Part shown: positions 5,924-10,206 of the stretch, piece by piece
Layout of the letters: each line of letters begins with the position of its first letter
Numbering within the stretch: the stretch's first letter is position 1
NCBI GenBank assembly: GCA_900549345.1
Contig: UROC01000069.1
Span: 1 to 10,206, forward strand
Source of the DNA: an uncultured Collinsella sp.
GTDB lineage: Bacteria > Actinomycetota > Coriobacteriia > Coriobacteriales > Coriobacteriaceae
Length of the DNA stretch: 10,206 nucleotides
Direction of reading: 5' to 3'
Translations under genes and position numbers: made by a program
The notes under the pieces: model-generated
What the model saw: the letters and a program-made list of their open reading frames with translations, nothing else
Databases searched by the model: none
Told to the model about the DNA's origin: nothing

Positions 5924-6020
5924 CTGCCGCTCAGCACGGCAGCCTTGATGAGCCCTTGCCCTTCTCCTGGGAATTATGATCGGGCATCAATCTGCTGAGT
6001 GGCCCGAATCCCAGGAGGGG
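5924..6020 (+). promoter_or_regulatory. Candidate riboswitch-like leader with kissing loops and a buried Shine-Dalgarno
   Basis: Hairpin 1 is CTGCCG (5924-5929) with CGGCAG (5937-5942), loop CTCAGCA (5930-5936). Hairpin 2 has an outer stem 5961-5972 with 6009-6020 (12 pairs, two of them G-U), an asymmetric internal loop, and an inner stem TCGGGC (5980-5985) with GCCCGA (6002-6007). Its 16-nt loop contains TGCTGAG (5993-5999), the exact complement of all seven bases of loop 1, so a 7-bp kissing interaction is possible. The outer 3' strand includes AGGAGG (6013-6018), the ATPase Shine-Dalgarno, so this fold would block translation. A competing pairing, TTGATG (5945-5950) with CATCAA (5985-5990), would disrupt the inner stem. 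I cannot match this to a named riboswitch class. The structure is predicted by eye only. Confidence 0.5.
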
Positions 6021-6027
6021 ACTCTAT

Positions 6028-8709
6028 ATGCAAAAGGAATACCTGTCCGCCGCGGCGGAGGTGCTCAGCGACCAAGGTGTCGATGAGAACCTCGGCCTGA
6101 GCAACGACGAGGCGTCTTCGCGCCTCGCCAAGACAGGCCCTAACAAGCTCGAGGAAGCCGAGAAGACGCCGCTGTGGAAGCGTTTCTTTGAGCAGATGGC
6201 CGACCCCATGGTCATCATGCTGATCGTTGCCGCCGTCATCAGTGCGCTCACGGGCATGGTCAAGGGCGAGCCCGACTTTGCCGATGTTGCCATCATCATG
6301 TTCGTCGTTATCGTCAACTCGGTGCTGGGCGTGGTCCAGGAAGCCAAGAGCGAGGAGGCCCTCGAGGCCCTGCAGGAGATGAGTGCGGCGCAGTCCAAGG
6401 TGCTGCGCGACGGCAAGCTCGTGCACCTGCCGAGCGCCGAGCTCGTGCCCGGCGACGTGATCATGCTCGAGGCGGGCGACTCCGTCCCGGCCGACTGCCG
6501 CGTGCTCGAGAGCGCCACGATGAAGATCGAAGAGGCCGCGCTCACCGGCGAGTCCGTGCCCGTAGAGAAGCACGCCAACGTGATCGAGCTCGCTGCGGGC
6601 ACCGATGACGTGCCGCTCGGCGACCGTAAGAACATGTGCTATATGGGCTCCACCGTCGTGTACGGCCGTGGTCGCGCCGTCGTGGTCGGCACCGGCATGA
6701 ACACCGAGATGGGCAAGATCGCCGGCGCCCTGGCCGAGGCCAAGGAAGAGCTCACGCCGTTGCAAGTGAAGCTCGCCGAGCTCAGCCGCATCCTTACCAT
6801 TATGGTTATCGTCATCTGCGTCGTCATCTTTGGCGTTGATATCATCCGCCACGGCGTGGGCAACGTTCTTACCGACCCGACCGCCCTGCTCGATACCTTT
6901 ATGGTCGCCGTCTCGCTCGCCGTCGCTGCCATCCCCGAGGGCCTGGTCGCCGTCGTGACCATCGTGCTATCGCTTGGCGTGACCAAGATGGCTAAGCGCC
7001 AGGCAATCATCCGCAAGCTCTCTGCCGTCGAGACTCTCGGCTGCACGCAGACCATCTGCTCCGACAAGACCGGTACCCTTACCCAAAACAAGATGACCGT
7101 CGTCAAGCACGAGCTCGCTGCGCCCAAGGAGAAGTTCCTGGCCGGCATGGCGCTGTGCTCCGATGCTCAGTGGGACGAGGAGCTGGGCGAGGCCGTGGGC
7201 GAGCCGACTGAGTGCGCGCTCGTCAACGACGCCGGCAAGGCGGGCCTCACTGGCCTGACTGCCGAGCATCCGCGCGTGGGCGAGGCCCCGTTTGACTCGG
7301 GCCGCAAGATGATGTCCGTGGTCGTCGAGACCCTGGATGGCGAGTACGAGCAGTACACCAAGGGTGCGCCCGACGTGGTGATCGGCCTGTGCACCCATAT
7401 CTACGAGGGCGATAAGGTCGTCCCCCTGACCGAGGAGCGCCGCGCCGAGCTCGTGGCGGCCAACAAGGCCATGGCCGACGAGGCCCTGCGCGTACTGGCG
7501 CTGGCAAGCCGCACCTACACCGAGGTTCCCGACGACTGCAGCCCCGCTGCGCTCGAGCATGACCTGGTCTTCTGTGGCCTGTCCGGCATGATCGACCCGG
7601 TCCGTCCCGAGGTGGCCGACGCTATCCACGAGGCGCACGACGCCGGTATCCGCACCGTCATGATCACGGGCGACCACATCGACACCGCCGTGGCCATCGC
7701 CAAGCAGCTGGGCATCGTCACCGATCGCAGCCATGCCATCACCGGTGCCGACCTCGATCGCATGAGCGACGAGGAACTCGACGCGCACATCGAGGACTAC
7801 GGCGTGTACGCCCGCGTCCAACCCGAGCACAAGACACGCATCGTCGAGGCTTGGAAGTCGCGCGACCAGATCGTGGCCATGACGGGCGACGGCGTCAACG
7901 ACGCCCCGTCCATCAAGCGCGCCGACATCGGCGTGGGCATGGGCATTACTGGTACCGACGTCACCAAGAACGTCGCCGACATGGTGCTCGCCGACGACAA
8001 CTTCGCTACCATCATCGGCGCCTGCGAAGAGGGTCGTCGCATCTACGACAACATCCGCAAGGTCATCCAGTTCCTGCTTTCGGCCAACCTTGCCGAGGTG
8101 TTCTCGGTGTTTATCGCCACGCTCATCGGCTTTACCATCTTCCAGCCGGTGCAGCTGCTGTGGGTGAACCTAGTTACCGACTGCTTCCCCGCGCTCGCGT
8201 TGGGCATGGAGGATGCCGAGGGCGACATCATGAAGCGCAAGCCGCGCAACGCCAAGGACGGCGTCTTTGCCGGCAATATGGGCCTGGACTGTGTGGTCCA
8301 GGGCCTAATCATCACCGTGCTGGTGCTGGCGAGCTTCTTTGTGGGCGTGTACTTTGACATGGGCTACATCCACATCGCCGATATGATCGCTGGCAATGCC
8401 GACGAGGAAGGCGTGATGATGGCGTTCATCACGCTCAACATGGTCGAAATTTTCCACTGCTTCAATATGCGCAGCCGTCGTGCGTCGCTGTTCACCATGA
8501 AGAAGCAAAACAAGTGGCTGTGGGCTTCCGCCGCGCTGGCGCTGGTGCTGACGGTGATCGTAACCGTGCAGCCGACGCTTGCCGAGATGTTCTTTGGCCC
8601 CGTGACGCTTGAGCTCAAGGGCGTTGTCGCTGCCCTGGGCCTGGCCTTCCTGATCATCCCGCTGATGGAGATCTACAAGGCGATCATGCGCGCGGTCGAA
8701 AAAGAGTAA
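6028..8709 (+). CDS. P-type calcium-translocating ATPase (SERCA-like, type IIA)
   Basis: The 893-residue membrane pump is predicted to export Ca2+ at the cost of ATP. Order of motifs: membrane helices M1-M2 (about 58-110), actuator motif TGES (173-176), M3, M4 with IPEGL (302-306), phosphorylation site DKTGTLT (Asp346), nucleotide-binding KGAPD (445-449), hinge TGDGVND (619-625), then M5-M10. The SERCA calcium ligands all have counterparts: Glu304 (M4), Asn687 and Glu690 (M5, NLAE), Asn714, Thr717 and Asp718 (M6, NLVTD) and Glu807 (M8, NMVEIF). This suggests two calcium sites, unlike the single-site Listeria pump LMCA1. Related bacterial pumps such as YoaB may move manganese, so the ion is not proven. 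ATG 6028 has AGGAGG 9 nt upstream. That Shine-Dalgarno is buried in the leader hairpin. No partner genes are seen. Confidence 0.95.
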   Translation: MQKEYLSAAAEVLSDQGVDENLGLSNDEASSRLAKTGPNKLEEAEKTPLWKRFFEQMADPMVIMLIVAAVISALTGMVKGEPDFADVAIIMFVVIVNSVLGVVQEAKSEEALEALQEMSAAQSKVLRDGKLVHLPSAELVPGDVIMLEAGDSVPADCRVLESATMKIEEAALTGESVPVEKHANVIELAAGTDDVPLGDRKNMCYMGSTVVYGRGRAVVVGTGMNTEMGKIAGALAEAKEELTPLQVKLAELSRILTIMVIVICVVIFGVDIIRHGVGNVLTDPTALLDTFMVAVSLAVAAIPEGLVAVVTIVLSLGVTKMAKRQAIIRKLSAVETLGCTQTICSDKTGTLTQNKMTVVKHELAAPKEKFLAGMALCSDAQWDEELGEAVGEPTECALVNDAGKAGLTGLTAEHPRVGEAPFDSGRKMMSVVVETLDGEYEQYTKGAPDVVIGLCTHIYEGDKVVPLTEERRAELVAANKAMADEALRVLALASRTYTEVPDDCSPAALEHDLVFCGLSGMIDPVRPEVADAIHEAHDAGIRTVMITGDHIDTAVAIAKQLGIVTDRSHAITGADLDRMSDEELDAHIEDYGVYARVQPEHKTRIVEAWKSRDQIVAMTGDGVNDAPSIKRADIGVGMGITGTDVTKNVADMVLADDNFATIIGACEEGRRIYDNIRKVIQFLLSANLAEVFSVFIATLIGFTIFQPVQLLWVNLVTDCFPALALGMEDAEGDIMKRKPRNAKDGVFAGNMGLDCVVQGLIITVLVLASFFVGVYFDMGYIHIADMIAGNADEEGVMMAFITLNMVEIFHCFNMRSRRASLFTMKKQNKWLWASAALALVLTVIVTVQPTLAEMFFGPVTLELKGVVAALGLAFLIIPLMEIYKAIMRAVEKE

Positions 8710-8720
8710 CGTTCCTGTCC

Positions 8721-8830
8721 GGGCCCGACCGCCTGCGGGGTTTCCACGGGCACGTCCTCGCCGCTTTGCGGCTGCGGGATGTGCCCTTAGGAAACCCCTC
8801 CCGGCGGGCGGGCCCTGCGGTATCCTTGCT
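8721..8830. repeat. Intergenic palindromic repeat, copy B (complete)
   Basis: The segment starts 12 bp after the ATPase stop. It is an imperfect inverted repeat about 95 bp long (8721-8815). The left arm GGGCCCGACCGCC, GGGGTTTCC, GGGCACGTCC pairs in order with the right arm GGGATGTGCCC, GGAAACCCC, GGCGGGCGGGCCC. The tip can form CCGC-TTT-GCGG. Copy A at the window start shares the core, right arm and the following CCTTG tail. It resembles a REP-like or miniature non-autonomous element. No T tract follows, so it is not a standard terminator. Confidence 0.75.
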
Positions 8831-8875
8831 GGCTTTTCTCCCGCACGGATGATAAAGGGCTGAGGGAAAGTGTGT

Positions 8876-8912
8876 GAGCCGGTCGAGCGTTTGCTCGACC
8901 GGCTCTTTTTTT
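8876..8912 (+). terminator. Strong intrinsic terminator
   Basis: A perfect 13-bp stem, GAGCCGGTCGAGC (8876-8888) with GCTCGACCGGCTC (8893-8905), closes a GTTT loop and is followed by seven T residues (8906-8912). It ends plus-strand transcripts from the calcium ATPase, about 165 bp after its stop codon and beyond the palindromic repeat. Confidence 0.95.
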
Positions 8913-8923
8913 GTGGGTAAAAT
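8895..8923 (+). promoter_or_regulatory. Possible rsgA promoter overlapping the terminator
   Basis: TCGACC (8895-8900), a 17-bp spacer and TAAAAT (8918-8923) match the sigma-70 hexamers at 4 and 5 of 6 positions. The -35 lies inside the 3' arm of the upstream terminator. Transcription would begin near 8930, giving a leader of about 32 nt before the rsgA GTG start. Confidence 0.45.
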
Positions 8924-8961
8924 ACCTGCTCAGTTGTGATTTTTGGTGCTGGGAGGCGCTT

Positions 8962-10146
8962 GTGGGCAAGGCTAAGGCGAAGGCGAAGAAAAAGACGACG
9001 GGGGCGCGGGCTAAGCGTGATCGTCGTCGGAAGCTCGCGACCGAGGCTCCCGCATCTGCTGAGGAGTTGCTGGCGAGTGTACCGGGGCTTGACGCGCTGC
9101 GGGACGTTCCGGCGTTTGATGACCTGCCGGTCGATGAAGCCCAGCAGGCTGCCTTTGATGATTTCTGCGCGCATGTCGAGGAGCCCGAGCAGATGCAGCT
9201 TGGCGCCGTGGTGCGCTTGGATCGCGGGTTTCCACTGGTGGCGACTGCCGATGACACGTTTCGTGCCGAGCATGCCGTAGGGTTTGCCAAGTCACGCGGC
9301 GAGGACGAGGTCCTGCTGCCTGCCGTGGGCGATCGTGTGGCGGTGCGCCGCGCTCCCGGGCACGATATGGGCGTGATTGAGTGCGTGCTGCCGCGCCGTA
9401 CGAGCTTTGAGCGTTGGCGCGGCCGTGCCCGCGGGGAGCGTCAGGTGCTCTGCTCCAACGTGGATAGCGTGCTAATCGTGCAGGCGCTCGGTGCCGGCGA
9501 GGTGCTGCTCGACCGCGTGGCGCGCTCGCTGGTGTTGGCGCTCGACTGCGATGCCGAACCGGTGGTGGTACTCACCAAAGCTGACCGCTGCGATGCCGAG
9601 GAACTCGAGCGCGATCTGGACCGCGTGCGCCGCCTGGTGGGTCCGGACGTGCGCGTGATCGTGACGTCCTCTGCCGAGGGCCGCGGCCTGGACGAGGTCC
9701 GTGCCTGCGTGCCCGCCGGGAGCTGCGCCATGATTCTGGGCGAGTCGGGTGCCGGCAAGTCGACGCTGCTCAATGCGCTGCTGGGCCACGATACGTTGGC
9801 GACCGGCGGTGTGCGCGAACGCGACGATCAGGGCCGTCACACTACCGTCGCGCGCGTGATGGTGGCACTGCCGGGCGACGCCGGCGTGATCGCCGATGCC
9901 CCGGGCCTGCGCAGCCTGCCGCTCGTGGGTCACGAGCGGGGTCTGGCGCGCGCTTTCCCCGAGATTGTCGAGGCATCGCGCGCGTGCCGGTTTGGCGATT
10001 GCACGCATACCCATGAGCCGGGCTGCGCCGTTCGCGAGGCCGAGGACGCCGGGCAGATCGATAGCCTGCGTCTGGAAACGTTCCAAAACCTGGCGTCATC
10101 CATGCGCGTGAGCGCTCAAATGCTCGATCCCGATGTCCATCTGTAA
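8962..10146 (+). CDS. rsgA: Ribosome small-subunit biogenesis GTPase RsgA
   Basis: The 394-residue circularly permuted GTPase acts late in 30S ribosomal subunit maturation. GTG 8962 is chosen because GGGAGG (8951-8956) lies 5 nt upstream; an in-frame TTG at 8911 would start inside the terminator T tract. Order of motifs shows the permutation: G4 TKAD (205-208), G5 TSSAEG (235-240), G1 GESGAGKST (260-268), G2 near RHTT (292-295), G3 DAPG (312-315). The C-terminal zinc knuckle fits the family C-x4-C-x-H-x5-C pattern: Cys342, Cys347, His349, Cys355. An OB-fold precedes the GTPase domain at about residues 78-150. The N-terminus adds a Lys/Arg-rich tail (about 1-25) and an acidic linker, making it longer than the roughly 300-350 residues usual for the family. 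No terminator is visible before the window ends. Confidence 0.95.
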   Translation: MGKAKAKAKKKTTGARAKRDRRRKLATEAPASAEELLASVPGLDALRDVPAFDDLPVDEAQQAAFDDFCAHVEEPEQMQLGAVVRLDRGFPLVATADDTFRAEHAVGFAKSRGEDEVLLPAVGDRVAVRRAPGHDMGVIECVLPRRTSFERWRGRARGERQVLCSNVDSVLIVQALGAGEVLLDRVARSLVLALDCDAEPVVVLTKADRCDAEELERDLDRVRRLVGPDVRVIVTSSAEGRGLDEVRACVPAGSCAMILGESGAGKSTLLNALLGHDTLATGGVRERDDQGRHTTVARVMVALPGDAGVIADAPGLRSLPLVGHERGLARAFPEIVEASRACRFGDCTHTHEPGCAVREAEDAGQIDSLRLETFQNLASSMRVSAQMLDPDVHL

Positions 10147-10172
10147 TTGATTTTGGCTCTGTTAGACCAGGA

Positions 10173-10192
10173 TTGACATAAATCCGATGTCA
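10173..10192. other. TTGACA box with a 6-bp dyad downstream of rsgA
   Basis: TGACAT (10174-10179) and ATGTCA (10187-10192) form a perfect inverted repeat with a 7-bp gap. The left half is part of a consensus -35 hexamer TTGACA (10173-10178), but no suitable -10 appears 16-18 bp downstream before the window ends. It may be an operator or the start of the next control region. Confidence 0.3.
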
Positions 10193-10206
10193 CCGCGACG
10201 GGCTAT

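Larger units (their letters stand above)
5586..6027. other. Divergent intergenic region between pyk and the calcium ATPase
   Basis: The 442-bp region holds the pyk leader and promoter near 5586-5680, then a visibly AT-rich, non-coding-looking stretch to about 5880, then the ATPase promoter and structured leader. A hairpin GGTCTGCAC-CGTTGC-GTGCGGACC (5836-5859, one G-U pair) lies in the middle without a T tract. A 75-codon open frame at 5660-5887 lacks a Shine-Dalgarno and I do not accept it as a gene. Confidence 0.6.

Noticed and set aside
5916..6027. yybP-ykoY manganese riboswitch before the P-type ATPase
   Set aside because: The conserved GGGGAGTAG-type core and its partner loop are not present. 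The M-box consensus is also not recognisable.
8305..9273. 322-codon minus-strand open frame across the ATPase end, repeat, terminator and rsgA start
   Set aside because: It runs through a palindromic repeat and a strong terminator and shows no protein-like pattern; a chance frame in GC-rich DNA.

Overview
The window is high-GC chromosomal DNA of a bacterium with dense gene packing, GC-rich third codon positions, GTG and TTG starts and clear Shine-Dalgarno sequences. Gene content and codon style suggest a gut actinobacterium of the class Coriobacteriia, most like Collinsella. That assignment is from general recognition, not a database match.

Layout. (1) 1-283: a cut-off copy of an intergenic palindromic repeat, a GC-rich structured stretch, a promoter and a palindromic operator-like site just before the first gene. 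(2) 284-2995, plus strand: a three-gene energy-coupling-factor (ECF) nickel/cobalt importer: substrate-binding membrane protein (CbiM/NikM type with a C-terminal CbiN-like part), T component (CbiQ) and ATPase (CbiO). The operator fits what I recall of the NikR consensus of some bacteria, so nickel is the favoured substrate. (3) 3074-3922, plus: a zinc-dependent phospholipase C family protein with its own extended -10 promoter. (4) 3919-4056: a possible decayed gene end on the minus strand, then a strong bidirectional terminator. (5) 4125-5585, minus: pyruvate kinase. (6) 5586-6027: a divergent, partly AT-rich control region. (7) 6028-8709, plus: a SERCA-like P-type calcium ATPase. (8) 8710-8961: a second, complete copy of the palindromic repeat, a strong terminator and a promoter. 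(9) 8962-10146, plus: the ribosome-assembly GTPase RsgA. (10) 10147-10206: a short tail with a small dyad.

The seven genes are mostly housekeeping: metal import, metal export, glycolysis and ribosome maturation. The most interesting signals lie between them. First, the 5' leader of the calcium ATPase folds on paper into a hairpin whose whole 7-nt loop is complementary to the loop of a second hairpin, and that second hairpin buries the Shine-Dalgarno sequence. It looks like a translational riboswitch or riboregulator that I cannot match to a known class. Second, the NikR-like operator before the metal importer. Third, the long palindromic repeat found at both ends of the window. I saw no tRNA, rRNA, CRISPR array, insertion sequence or phage gene.
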